From: Streptomyces davaonensis JCM 4913
Lineage (GTDB): Bacteria > Actinomycetota > Actinomycetes > Streptomycetales > Streptomycetaceae
DNA length: 64,000 nt
Assembly: GCF_000349325.1 (NCBI RefSeq)
Contig: NC_020504.1
Coordinates: forward strand, 7,294,126 to 7,358,125
Direction of reading: 5' to 3'
Shown: positions 9,426 through 16,648 of the stretch, piece by piece
How the letters are laid out: each line of letters starts with the position of its first letter
Numbering within the stretch: position 1 is the first letter of the stretch
Program-made: the position numbers and the translations under genes
The notes under the pieces: generated by a model
Databases searched by the model: none
The model's input: only the letters and a program-made list of their open reading frames with translations
Told to the model about the DNA's origin: nothing

Positions 9426-10553
9426 TCACAGCCAGCCGTTGCGCCTGAAGCCGCGGTAAAGGCTCAGACAGGCCACGGCTATCACGCCTATGACCAGCGG
9501 ATACCCGAACTTCCAGTGCAGCTCCGGCATGTGGTCGAAGTTCATGCCGTAGACCCCGCAGACCATCGTCGGCACCGCGACCAGCGCGGCCCAGGCCGTG
9601 ATCTTCCGCATGTCCTCGTTCTGCGCGACGGTGACCTGCGCGAGGTGTGCCTGGAGGATCGAGTTGAGCAGTTCGTCGAAGGAGGCGATCTGCTCCCTGA
9701 CCCGCAGGAGGTGGTCGGAGACATCGCGGAAGTACGCCTGTATCTCCGGGTCGATCACCCGCAGCGGCCGGGTGGCCAGCTCATCCAGCGGTCGGGCCAG
9801 CGGGGCCACCGCCCGCTTCAGTTCGAGGAGTTCCCGCTTGAGCTGGTAGATCCGGCCTGGGTCGACCCGCGCGCCCGCCTCCGCGAACACATCCGTCTCC
9901 ACCTGGTCGATATCGGCCTGCACCGAGTCGGTGACGCTCAGATAGTCGTCCACCACGTGGTCCGCGATGGCGTGCAGCACCGCCGCCGGGCCCTTGGCGA
10001 GCTGCTCGGGCTGTGACTCCAGCTCCTCGCGCAGCGGACCCAGTGAGCCATGCCGGCCGTGCCGCACGGTGATCACGAAGTCCTCGCCGGCGAAGACCAT
10101 GATCTCGCCGGTGTCCACGACCTCGCTGGTCGCCGTCAGCTCTTCGTGCTCGACGTAGCAGACCGTCTTGAACACCGCGAACAGCGTCTCGTCGTAGCGC
10201 TCCAGCTTGGGACGCTGATGGGCCTCGACAGCGTCCTCGACGGCCAGTGGATGCAGCTCGAACAGCTCGGCGATGCCCGCGAACTCCTGGTCCGTCGGCT
10301 CGTGCAGGCCGAGCCAGACGAAACCGTCGCCGCGCTTGCGCACCCGCTCCACTATGTCGACCAGGTCGCCGCTCGCGGGGACGCGTGCCCCCTCGCGGTA
10401 GCTCACACAGTTCACCACGGAGGAACCCAGCGGGGAGCGGGCCGGGTGGCTCAGGTCGACGCGGGGGCGCCGCCGGGCCAGTCGGGCCACCTTGCGCAGG
10501 CCGCCGACCGTGCCGAGGCTCGTGACCTTCCGCAGATTTCCTGCCATGGACAT
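9426..10553 (-). CDS. corA: CorA-family Mg2+/Co2+ transporter
   Basis: The 375-residue protein has a long cytoplasmic N-terminal domain and ends with two membrane helices. The first helix carries the family motif YGMNFDHMPEL (near residue 338), followed by the second helix (about 350-366) and a basic tail. CorA proteins form pentameric channels for Mg2+ and other divalent cations. ATG 10553 has GAGGAG seven bases upstream and is preferred over the in-frame ATG at 10547. The ribosome site is duplicated (see the repeat at 10555-10582). Confidence 0.93.
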   Translation of the reverse strand: MSMAGNLRKVTSLGTVGGLRKVARLARRRPRVDLSHPARSPLGSSVVNCVSYREGARVPASGDLVDIVERVRKRGDGFVWLGLHEPTDQEFAGIAELFELHPLAVEDAVEAHQRPKLERYDETLFAVFKTVCYVEHEELTATSEVVDTGEIMVFAGEDFVITVRHGRHGSLGPLREELESQPEQLAKGPAAVLHAIADHVVDDYLSVTDSVQADIDQVETDVFAEAGARVDPGRIYQLKRELLELKRAVAPLARPLDELATRPLRVIDPEIQAYFRDVSDHLLRVREQIASFDELLNSILQAHLAQVTVAQNEDMRKITAWAALVAVPTMVCGVYGMNFDHMPELHWKFGYPLVIGVIAVACLSLYRGFRRNGWL

Positions 10554-10554
10554 C

Positions 10555-10582
10555 TGGATCTCCTCGCGTGGATCTCCTCGCG
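10555..10582 (-). repeat. Tandem 14-bp repeat duplicating the corA ribosome-binding site
   Basis: The 14-mer TGGATCTCCTCGCG (+ strand) occurs twice head to tail. Read on the minus strand, each copy carries GAGGAG, so the corA leader has two Shine-Dalgarno sequences 14 bases apart. Only the proximal one is at a normal distance from the ATG. Confidence 0.85.
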
Positions 10583-10763
10583 CCGTTCTTCCGCGCTGGT
10601 TGCGCCAGTGTGCCAGGTCGGCGTGAGAGCCGGGTAAGCCTGTGGGAGCAGGTCATTCCGCTTGGTTCCCGGCTGTGGACAACTCGCCTCACCGGGGTCG
10701 TGAGCGCCTTCCCGGTGCGCGTCGACCACTCCGGACAAGACGGATAACTGGGATGATCGCGGC

Positions 10764-11558
10764 ATGACGCGAACCGACGGGTATCTCCTGGACAACCGGC
10801 AGAGTGAAGCCGGCGAGCGTTTCGACGCCTTCGCCGCCCTCTTCGATCCCACGACCTTCCGGCACTTCGAAGCCCTGGGCGTAGGCGCCGGTTGGCGCTG
10901 CTGGGAGGTCGGCGCGGGCGGCACCTCCGTGGTGTCCTGGCTCGCCAAGAAGGTCGGGCCGACCGGACGGGTGGTGGCAACCGACATCGACACCTCACGG
11001 GTCGCGGCGGCCGCCCGGCCGCCGGTCGAGGTGCGCGTCCACGACGTGGGAACCGAGGAACCGCCGGGGGAGGGCTTCGATCTGGTACATGCCCGGCTCG
11101 TCCTCGTTCATGTCCCGGACCGGGAACGGGCGTTGCGGTCGATGATCGACGCGCTGCGGCCCGGCGGACGGCTCATCGTGGAGGACGCCGACCCCGGCCT
11201 CCAGCCCCTTGCCTGCCCCGACGAACACGGCCCCGAACAGCAGTTGGCGAACCGGCTGCGCCAAGGCTTCCGCAAGCTCCTCGCCGACCGGGGCGCCGAT
11301 CTCTCCTACGGGCGCAGGCTCCCGCGGCTGCTGCGGCAGGCCGGGCTTCAGCGGGTCGAGGCCGACGCGTACTTCCCGGTCGCCTCGCCCGCCTGCGCGG
11401 CCCTGGAGTCGGCGACGATCCGCCAGGTCCGCGACCAGCTCGTCGCCGCGGACCTCGCCACCGACCAGGACGTCGACCGCCACCTGGCCAATGTCGCCTC
11501 AGGCCGCATGGACCTGGCCACGGCCCCGATGATCTCGGCGTGGGGGCGAAAGGGCTGA
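10764..11558 (+). CDS. SAM-dependent class I methyltransferase
   Basis: The 264-residue protein has motif I WEVGAGGTSVVSWLAKKVG (about 48-66), an acidic motif II (VVATDID) and the FDLVHARLVLVHVPDRERAL motif IV region typical of small-molecule methyltransferases. The substrate is unknown. GATGAT ends six bases before ATG 10764 and no Shine-Dalgarno sequence is visible, which suggests a leaderless transcript. The gene is divergent from corA across 210 bp and stands alone. Confidence 0.88.
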   Translation: MTRTDGYLLDNRQSEAGERFDAFAALFDPTTFRHFEALGVGAGWRCWEVGAGGTSVVSWLAKKVGPTGRVVATDIDTSRVAAAARPPVEVRVHDVGTEEPPGEGFDLVHARLVLVHVPDRERALRSMIDALRPGGRLIVEDADPGLQPLACPDEHGPEQQLANRLRQGFRKLLADRGADLSYGRRLPRLLRQAGLQRVEADAYFPVASPACAALESATIRQVRDQLVAADLATDQDVDRHLANVASGRMDLATAPMISAWGRKG

Positions 11559-11595
11559 GGCGGACGGGGAGCCCGCAGCTCGCCCACGGCCTCCG

Positions 11596-12510
11596 TCAGT
11601 CCGCCCCCGGCGGTCTCCCGCCCACCCGCTGCACCGCCGACGCGCCCGCCCGGCACCCCTCCCGTGCCGCATCCTCGGGGTCCGTGCCCCTGAGCAGCGC
11701 GGCGAGGAAGGCACCGGTGAAGGCGTCGCCCGCTCCGGTCGTGTCGGTCGGGGTCGCCGGTGCCGCCGGAATACGGGCGCGTACCGTGCCGCCCTCCGCC
11801 ACCAGCGCACCGGCCGCGCCCTGCTTGACGACGACCAGCGGGATCTGGCGGCTCAGCTTGGCTGCCGCGTCCGCCGCGTCGGGCAGCCCCGTCAGCAGGC
11901 AGGCCTCGTCCCGGCTGGGCAGCAGGACCTCGACGCCGTCGACGAGGGCGAGGAACCGGTCCACCCCCAGGTCCACCAGGAACCCGGCCGACGCCGGATC
12001 CAGGCTCACCGGCACCCCACGCGCGCGGGCCGACTCGAGGGCCGCCGCCACCAGCGCCCGGCTCGGCTCGGAGAACAGCAGATAGCCCGACAGATGCAGC
12101 CGGGCCACACCGTCCAGCAACGCCTCCGACCAGTCGTCGGCGTCCAGCCGTAGCGAGGCGCCGCTGTCCGTCAGGAACGTCCGCTCGGCCGCCGCCTCTG
12201 CGTCGACCAGGCAGATCACCGTCCCGGTCGGCGCCCGGGGGTCGACGACGAGATGCGGCCGTACGCCGCAGACCGCGAGTTCCCGCTCGTGCCAGGCCGC
12301 CGCGTCCGCGCCCACCCGCCCGAGCAGCCGTACCTCCGCGGCCGCGGAGTACGCCGCCCAGCAGGCCACATTGGCGCCCGCGCCGCCCGGCACGGTCCGG
12401 ATCGCGGCGGCCGTGTCCGTGCCCGGGGCGAGCGGGCCCCGGTGCCGGGCGATCACGTCCGTGACGACATCGCCGACGACCAGCAGGGCACCGTCCGGCG
12501 CGGTCGTCAC
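11596..12510 (-). CDS. psuK: PfkB-family kinase, probable pseudouridine kinase
   Basis: The 304-residue PfkB-type sugar kinase has the N-terminal glycine motif (PGGAGANVACWAAYSA, about 42-57) and the C-terminal signature DTTGAGDAFTGAFLAALL with the catalytic Asp. The family phosphorylates ribose-like substrates. Assignment to pseudouridine rests on context: its GTG start overlaps the TGA of the pseudouridine-5'-phosphate glycosidase gene (GTGA). PsuK makes pseudouridine 5'-phosphate, which PsuG splits to uracil and ribose 5-phosphate. Confidence 0.85.
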   Translation of the reverse strand: MTTAPDGALLVVGDVVTDVIARHRGPLAPGTDTAAAIRTVPGGAGANVACWAAYSAAAEVRLLGRVGADAAAWHERELAVCGVRPHLVVDPRAPTGTVICLVDAEAAAERTFLTDSGASLRLDADDWSEALLDGVARLHLSGYLLFSEPSRALVAAALESARARGVPVSLDPASAGFLVDLGVDRFLALVDGVEVLLPSRDEACLLTGLPDAADAAAKLSRQIPLVVVKQGAAGALVAEGGTVRARIPAAPATPTDTTGAGDAFTGAFLAALLRGTDPEDAAREGCRAGASAVQRVGGRPPGAD

Positions 12511-13415
12511 GCCCGGGCCCAGGCCGCCGCGATCCGCGCCGCCAGCCGTACGTTGCCGCGCACCGCCGCCAGATTGGCGTCGAGCGAGGCTCCGTCGGTG
12601 TGCCGAACCAGGTAGTCGAGCAGGAACGGCGTGACGGCCTGGCCGGTGACGCCCTCCTCCTCGCACGCGTGCAGCGCCTCGGCGAGCACACGCGCGTGCA
12701 GCCCGGGATCCAGCTGCTCCGCCTCCGGTACGGGGTTGGCGACGATCAGCGCCGACTCCGGGCCGTCCAGAGCGTCCTGAGCCCGCATCACCTCCGCGAC
12801 CTCCTCCGGGGAGCGCAGTGTCCAGTCCACCGGATGTCCCGAGTCCGACAGGTAGAAGCCGGGGAAGCGGTCGGTGCCGTACCCGGCGACCGCGACCCCT
12901 AGCGTCTCCAGCCGCTGGAGCGTGGCCGGCACGTCCAGGATCGACTTCACGCCCGCGCAGACCACCGTGATCCGGGTGCGCGCCAGCAACCCCAGGTCGG
13001 CCGACTCGTCCTGGGTCACCGTCCACTCCCGGTGCACCCCGCCGAGCCCGCCCGTCGCGAACACCCGCACGCCCGCCAGCCCTGCCAGCAGGGCCGTCGC
13101 CGACACGGTGGTCGCCCCGCTCGCTCCGGCCGCCACCGCGAGCGGCAGATCGCGGTGACCGAGCTTGCGGATCCCGTCCTCGTTGGCGACCCGTTCCAAC
13201 TGCTCCTTGTCCAGGCCCACATGGGGGCGCCCGTCCAGCACGGCGATCGTCGCGGGCACGGCACCCGCGGCGCGTACGACGTTCTCCAGCTCAAGGGCCA
13301 CCTGGAGGTTGCGCGGGCGGGGCAGCCCGTGCGCGATGATCGTGGACTCCAGGGCCACCACGGGTCGACGCGCGTCGATCGCGTCCCGTACCTCTTCCGA
13401 CACCACCAGCACCAC
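12507..13415 (-). CDS. psuG: Pseudouridine-5'-phosphate glycosidase (PsuG/IndA family)
   Basis: The 302-residue protein carries the family blocks VALESTIIAHGLPRP (about 18-32), ATIAVLDGRPHVGL, ATGGLGGVHR, GYGTDRFPGFYL and VTPFLLDYL. These enzymes cleave the C-C glycosidic bond of pseudouridine 5'-phosphate. The same family is called IndA in indigoidine clusters, but no pigment genes are present here. GTG 13415 was chosen because AGGAGG lies seven bases upstream. The overlap with the downstream PfkB kinase makes a two-gene RNA-nucleoside salvage operon. Confidence 0.93.
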   Translation of the reverse strand: MVLVVSEEVRDAIDARRPVVALESTIIAHGLPRPRNLQVALELENVVRAAGAVPATIAVLDGRPHVGLDKEQLERVANEDGIRKLGHRDLPLAVAAGASGATTVSATALLAGLAGVRVFATGGLGGVHREWTVTQDESADLGLLARTRITVVCAGVKSILDVPATLQRLETLGVAVAGYGTDRFPGFYLSDSGHPVDWTLRSPEEVAEVMRAQDALDGPESALIVANPVPEAEQLDPGLHARVLAEALHACEEEGVTGQAVTPFLLDYLVRHTDGASLDANLAAVRGNVRLAARIAAAWARA

Positions 13416-13514
13416 GCGCCCGCCTCCTGTCGTTCGGTTCTCCCTCATCCCTGGCGAGCCCGGCGGCCGGTCAAACACTTGCGGCCGGTGGGGGACGACA
13501 CCAGCCTGGGACGC

Positions 13515-13943
13515 ATGACCGACCACACCGCACGAATCGACCATGTCGTCCTCTGGGTGAGCGACCCGATCGCGTCGACCGAGTTCTACGAGAAGACGCT
13601 GGGCACGGAGCCGGTACGGCTCGCCGAATTCGCCGCGGGACAGGTGCCGTTCCCCTCGGTGCGGCTCAACGAGGAGACCATCATCGACCTGATGCCGCAG
13701 ACCATGGCGGCACGGATGAAGATGCTCCCGGGCGCCGTGGAGAGCGCGGGACACCCGGTCAACCACGTCTGTGTCGCCCTCCCGGCGGACGCCTTCGACG
13801 CACTGCTCGGCCGCCTGGAGGGCAGCGCGGTGCCGGTCTCGGAGATCTCCCACGACTCCTTCGGCGCCCGCGGCCCGGCCAGGCGCAGCTTCTACTTCCG
13901 CGACCCGGACGGGAACGTCTTCGAGGCCCGGCACTACGACTAG
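13515..13943 (+). CDS. VOC-family (glyoxalase/bleomycin resistance-like) protein
   Basis: The 142-residue protein has the paired beta-alpha-beta-beta-beta pattern of the vicinal-oxygen-chelate fold: IDHVVLWVSDPIASTEFYEKTLG at the start and FYFRDPDGNVFEARHYD at the end, with His and Glu in metal-ligand-like positions. The substrate cannot be inferred. It is a single gene between psuG (divergent) and ogt (convergent). The ATG at 13515 has no clear Shine-Dalgarno sequence. Confidence 0.88.
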   Translation: MTDHTARIDHVVLWVSDPIASTEFYEKTLGTEPVRLAEFAAGQVPFPSVRLNEETIIDLMPQTMAARMKMLPGAVESAGHPVNHVCVALPADAFDALLGRLEGSAVPVSEISHDSFGARGPARRSFYFRDPDGNVFEARHYD

Positions 13944-13957
13944 AGCCCGGCGAAGGT

Positions 13958-14512
13958 TCAGAACAGCGGCTCGGGCAGCACGCCCTCCAGCGCCAGCAGC
14001 TTTCGCTTGGTCTCCAGGCCGCCCCCGAAGCCCCCGATGCCGCCGTCGCTCTCCACGACCCGGTGGCAGGGCACGACCACGGGCAGCGGATTGGCGCCCA
14101 TCGCCATGCCCACCGCCTGCGCGGCGCCCGGCTGGCCGACCCGCCCGGCCAGATCGCCGTAGCCGACGACCGAGCCGAACGGCACTCCGGTGGCCAGCTC
14201 GCGCAGCACCTGCCGGTTGAAGCCCGAGATCAGCGACCAGTCCAGGGGCAGCTCGAAGTCGTGTCGCTCGCCCGCGAAGTACGCCTTCACCTGGCGTATC
14301 GCCTCGGCGAGCAAGGGGGAGTCGGGCGCCTCGACCGGTTCGCCGCCCAGCCGGGAGCCGAGCCGGTCCAGGGCCCGGTCGCGCACCGCGTCGGTGGCGT
14401 GGAAGACGACATTGACCACGCCCTCGCGGGTCGCGGCCAACAGCAGCGGACCGATGTCGGTGTCGACGACGGCCCACACGACCTGCTGCTCGTACTGCCC
14501 ATGGCTGTCCAT
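13958..14512 (-). CDS. ogt: Methylated-DNA--protein-cysteine methyltransferase
   Basis: The 184-residue protein has the active-site block LPVVVPCHRVV, with the alkyl-acceptor Cys near residue 149, a helix-turn-helix-like region before it (PFGSVVGYGDLA...) and the IGGFGGGLETKRKLLALEG tail. It removes methyl groups from O6-alkylguanine in a suicide reaction. There is no Ada regulatory domain, so induction must come from elsewhere. The promoter at 14520-14542 matches a DNA-damage motif exactly and ends seven bases before the ATG, implying a leaderless message. Confidence 0.95.
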   Translation of the reverse strand: MDSHGQYEQQVVWAVVDTDIGPLLLAATREGVVNVVFHATDAVRDRALDRLGSRLGGEPVEAPDSPLLAEAIRQVKAYFAGERHDFELPLDWSLISGFNRQVLRELATGVPFGSVVGYGDLAGRVGQPGAAQAVGMAMGANPLPVVVPCHRVVESDGGIGGFGGGLETKRKLLALEGVLPEPLF

Positions 14513-14519
14513 GCGTCCC

Positions 14520-14542
14520 ACCGTACGGCCGGGCACTGACAA
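14520..14542 (-). promoter_or_regulatory. RecA-NDp-like DNA-damage promoter of ogt
   Basis: On the minus strand the site reads TTGTCAGTG, eight bases, then TACGGT, an exact fit to TTGTCRGTG-N8-TANNNT. The last T is followed by seven bases and then the ogt ATG at 14512, so transcription should begin at or next to the start codon. Confidence 0.8.
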
Positions 14543-14543
14543 C

Positions 14544-14580
14544 GCCCCGGGGAACCGGCACCGCACCGGCTCCCCGGGCC
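14544..14580. terminator. Hairpin between the ogt promoter and GDPD gene
   Basis: Near-complementary arms of about 15 bp (GCCCCGGGGAACCGG and CCGGCTCCCCGGGCC) follow the stop of the minus-strand glycerophosphodiesterase gene. This is a likely terminator, insulating ogt from that gene. Confidence 0.6.
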
Positions 14581-14584
14581 CGGG

Positions 14585-15460
14585 TCACCCTCCTTGCACG
14601 GCGTCGCGCACCACGTCGGGCTTGTTGGTGATGATCCCGTCGACGCCGTACCCGGCGACCCGCCGGGCGTCGGCCGCGGTGTCGACGGTCCAGGTGAAGA
14701 CCTCCAGCGAAGCGCCGTGCGGCCCGGTGAAGGCGTGCACGGCGGCGACATAGCCCGTGGAGATCGAGCCGTGGGCGGGGTTGATCTGGTCGGCGAACTC
14801 GGCGTACGCGGGCAGCTCCGCCACGTTCGGCGTGCCGAGGAACCCGGTCCTGACGGCCGGCTTGAGGTCGCGGACGGTGCGCAGGGTGTCCGCGCCGAAG
14901 CTCTGCACGATCAGCCGCCCGGCCACATGTTCCCGGTCGAGCCAGCCCTCGTTGCCGAGCACCTTCAGGGTCTGCCGCTCGATGCCCGGGTACAGGACGG
15001 GGTTCTTGATCTCCAGGAGCAGCTTCTGGTGGTTCCGCTCGACGCGGTGCAGGTACCGCTCCAGCGTCGGCACGCGCGCGCCCGCGTACTCGGGGCCGAA
15101 CCAGCTGCCGGCGTCCAGGCGTGCGATCTCCGCGGCGGTGAAGTCCTTCACCTTCCAGGGCGCCCGGCCCGGGAAGACCTGCTCCACATCGGTGGTGCGC
15201 ATCAGGTTGTCGTCGTGGAGGACGACCAGCTCACCGTCCTTGGTGCGCTGGACGTCGTTCTCGACCCACTGGATGCCCTGTTCGGCCGCCTTGTCGACGG
15301 CGGCGAGGGTGTTCTCGGGCGCGTAGGCCGAGGCGCCCCGGTGGGCGAGGATCACCGGCGGCTCGCCGGTGCTGCCCGCCCGGGCTGTGGAAGTCGGCAG
15401 CAGGAAAGCGGCGGTCCCCAGGAGCGCGGAGGTCGTGGCGGCAACTGCGCGCGCGTGCAT
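14585..15460 (-). CDS. Secreted glycerophosphodiester phosphodiesterase
   Basis: The 291-residue protein has an N-terminal signal peptide (about 1-28: hydrophobic core, then ARA) followed by a GDPD TIM-barrel. The motifs VILAHRGASAYAPENT (catalytic His), ENDVQRTKDGELVVLHDD and LLLEIKN (metal ligands), and the GVDGIITNKPD end are present. The family hydrolyses glycerophosphodiesters to an alcohol plus glycerol 3-phosphate, which would feed phosphate or carbon scavenging outside the cell. ATG 15460 has AAGGAG at good spacing. Confidence 0.93.
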   Translation of the reverse strand: MHARAVAATTSALLGTAAFLLPTSTARAGSTGEPPVILAHRGASAYAPENTLAAVDKAAEQGIQWVENDVQRTKDGELVVLHDDNLMRTTDVEQVFPGRAPWKVKDFTAAEIARLDAGSWFGPEYAGARVPTLERYLHRVERNHQKLLLEIKNPVLYPGIERQTLKVLGNEGWLDREHVAGRLIVQSFGADTLRTVRDLKPAVRTGFLGTPNVAELPAYAEFADQINPAHGSISTGYVAAVHAFTGPHGASLEVFTWTVDTAADARRVAGYGVDGIITNKPDVVRDAVQGG

Positions 15461-15620
15461 GCGTACTCCTTCTGTCGAACATCACGGTCAGCACCACTGT
15501 GACAGCAGAGCGTCAACAGCAAGGGGTTGCGCCATGGCCATCGATTGAATGGGGTTGCCCAAGTCCGTTCACCACTGCCGCACAACTGGGGCAGGGCCGT
15601 GTTTCTTTGCCGGAAAATCG

Positions 15621-15649
15621 TTCGACCATTCCGGTGGGGGTCATACTCT
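15621..15649 (+). promoter_or_regulatory. Probable promoter for the MHYT gene
   Basis: TTCGAC (15621-15626), a 17-bp spacer and TACTCT (15644-15649) form a housekeeping-type promoter. CCGGAA/TTCCGG arms (15610-15615 / 15629-15634) overlap the -35 and could be an operator. The leader of about 85 nt contains a GACCGC/GCGGTC hairpin. The rest of the 15461-15739 gap shows no gene. Confidence 0.5.
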
Positions 15650-15739
15650 CTGCACTCGACCCTGACCGCTCGGGCGGTCCTGGGAGGGGGTGCACATCAG
15701 CACATTCCAGGATGTAAGAGGGCGGAAGGACAGCCGCGC

Positions 15740-16609
15740 ATGCAGGGCACGGTCGACGGATTCAGCTACGGCCTCGTCACACCGCTGGTGGCCTACCTCA
15801 TGGCCTGCCTCGGTGGCGCCCTCGGCCTGCGCTGCACCACCAGAGCCATGCTCGTCACCCGCTCCTGGCGCCCCGGCTGGCTGGCCCTCGGCTCGGCGGT
15901 CATCGGTTCCGGCATATGGACCATGCACTTCGTCGCGATGATGGGGTTCACCGTCGAGGGGACCCCGATCCACTACGACAAGCCGATGACGTTCGCGAGC
16001 CTCGCCGTCGCCGTCGTCATGGTCGGCGTCGGGATCTTCATAGTCGGCTACAAGGGCGCCCGCGGCACGGCCCTGTTCACCGGCGGCACCATCACCGGGC
16101 TCGGCATAGCCTCCATGCACTACCTGGGCATGGCCGGCCTTCAGCTCGACGGCAAGCTGGAGTACAACACGCTCACCGTCGCCGCGTCCGTCGCCATAGC
16201 GATGGCCGCGGCCACCGCCGCCCTGTGGGCCGCCGGACAGGTCCGGGGCTTCGTGTGGAGCGTGGGCGCGAGCCTCGTCATGGGCCTGGCCGTGAGCGGA
16301 ATGCACTACACCGGAATGGCCGCCCTCAGCGTCCATCTCCACAACGCCCAGAGCACGGCTACCGGCGACTCGCCCGCGGCCGTGCTCGCGCCCATGATGA
16401 TCGGCCCGCTCGCCTTCCTGCTGCTGGCCGGAGTCGTCGTGATGTTCGACCCGCTCATGGTGATGGGCAAGCCCGACCCGGCCGTCGTCGACGACGACAA
16501 GCCCGGCGTCCCGGCCCACAGCTCCCCCGCCCACACCGCCCGCCACCCCCGGCTCCGCACCCGCCGCACCGTCGGCGAACGCCGCTCCCGCACCCCGCAG
16601 AACAGGTGA
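15740..16609 (+). CDS. MHYT-domain integral membrane sensor
   Basis: The 289-residue protein has about seven membrane segments and three repeats of the MHYT signature (WTMHFVAMM near residue 58, SMHYLGMA near 125, GMHYTGMA near 190). The ligand residues Met, His and Tyr are thought to bind copper or sense O2, CO or NO. Many MHYT proteins carry GGDEF/EAL domains, but this one ends in a basic Pro/Arg-rich cytoplasmic tail. It therefore signals, if at all, through another protein. It sits 39 bp upstream of uvrB, which has its own promoter. Confidence 0.9.
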   Translation: MQGTVDGFSYGLVTPLVAYLMACLGGALGLRCTTRAMLVTRSWRPGWLALGSAVIGSGIWTMHFVAMMGFTVEGTPIHYDKPMTFASLAVAVVMVGVGIFIVGYKGARGTALFTGGTITGLGIASMHYLGMAGLQLDGKLEYNTLTVAASVAIAMAAATAALWAAGQVRGFVWSVGASLVMGLAVSGMHYTGMAALSVHLHNAQSTATGDSPAAVLAPMMIGPLAFLLLAGVVVMFDPLMVMGKPDPAVVDDDKPGVPAHSSPAHTARHPRLRTRRTVGERRSRTPQNR

Positions 16610-16619
16610 CCCGGCCGCG

Positions 16620-16642
16620 TTGTCAGTGGGTGGCCGTACGGT
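16620..16642 (+). promoter_or_regulatory. RecA-NDp-like DNA-damage promoter of uvrB
   Basis: TTGTCAGTG (16620-16628), eight bases and TACGGT (16637-16642) match TTGTCRGTG-N8-TANNNT exactly. The ATG of uvrB is at 16649, six bases after the -10, and there is no Shine-Dalgarno sequence. Leaderless transcription is expected. Confidence 0.8.
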
Positions 16643-16648
16643 GGATCC

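Noticed and set aside
12507..13415. Indigoidine biosynthesis gene (IndA)
   Set aside because: No indigoidine synthetase or related genes are nearby; the adjacent PfkB kinase favours pseudouridine catabolism.
15656..15739. c-di-GMP riboswitch in the MHYT leader
   Set aside because: No GEMM-type conserved core is present; only a simple GACCGC/GCGGTC hairpin is seen.
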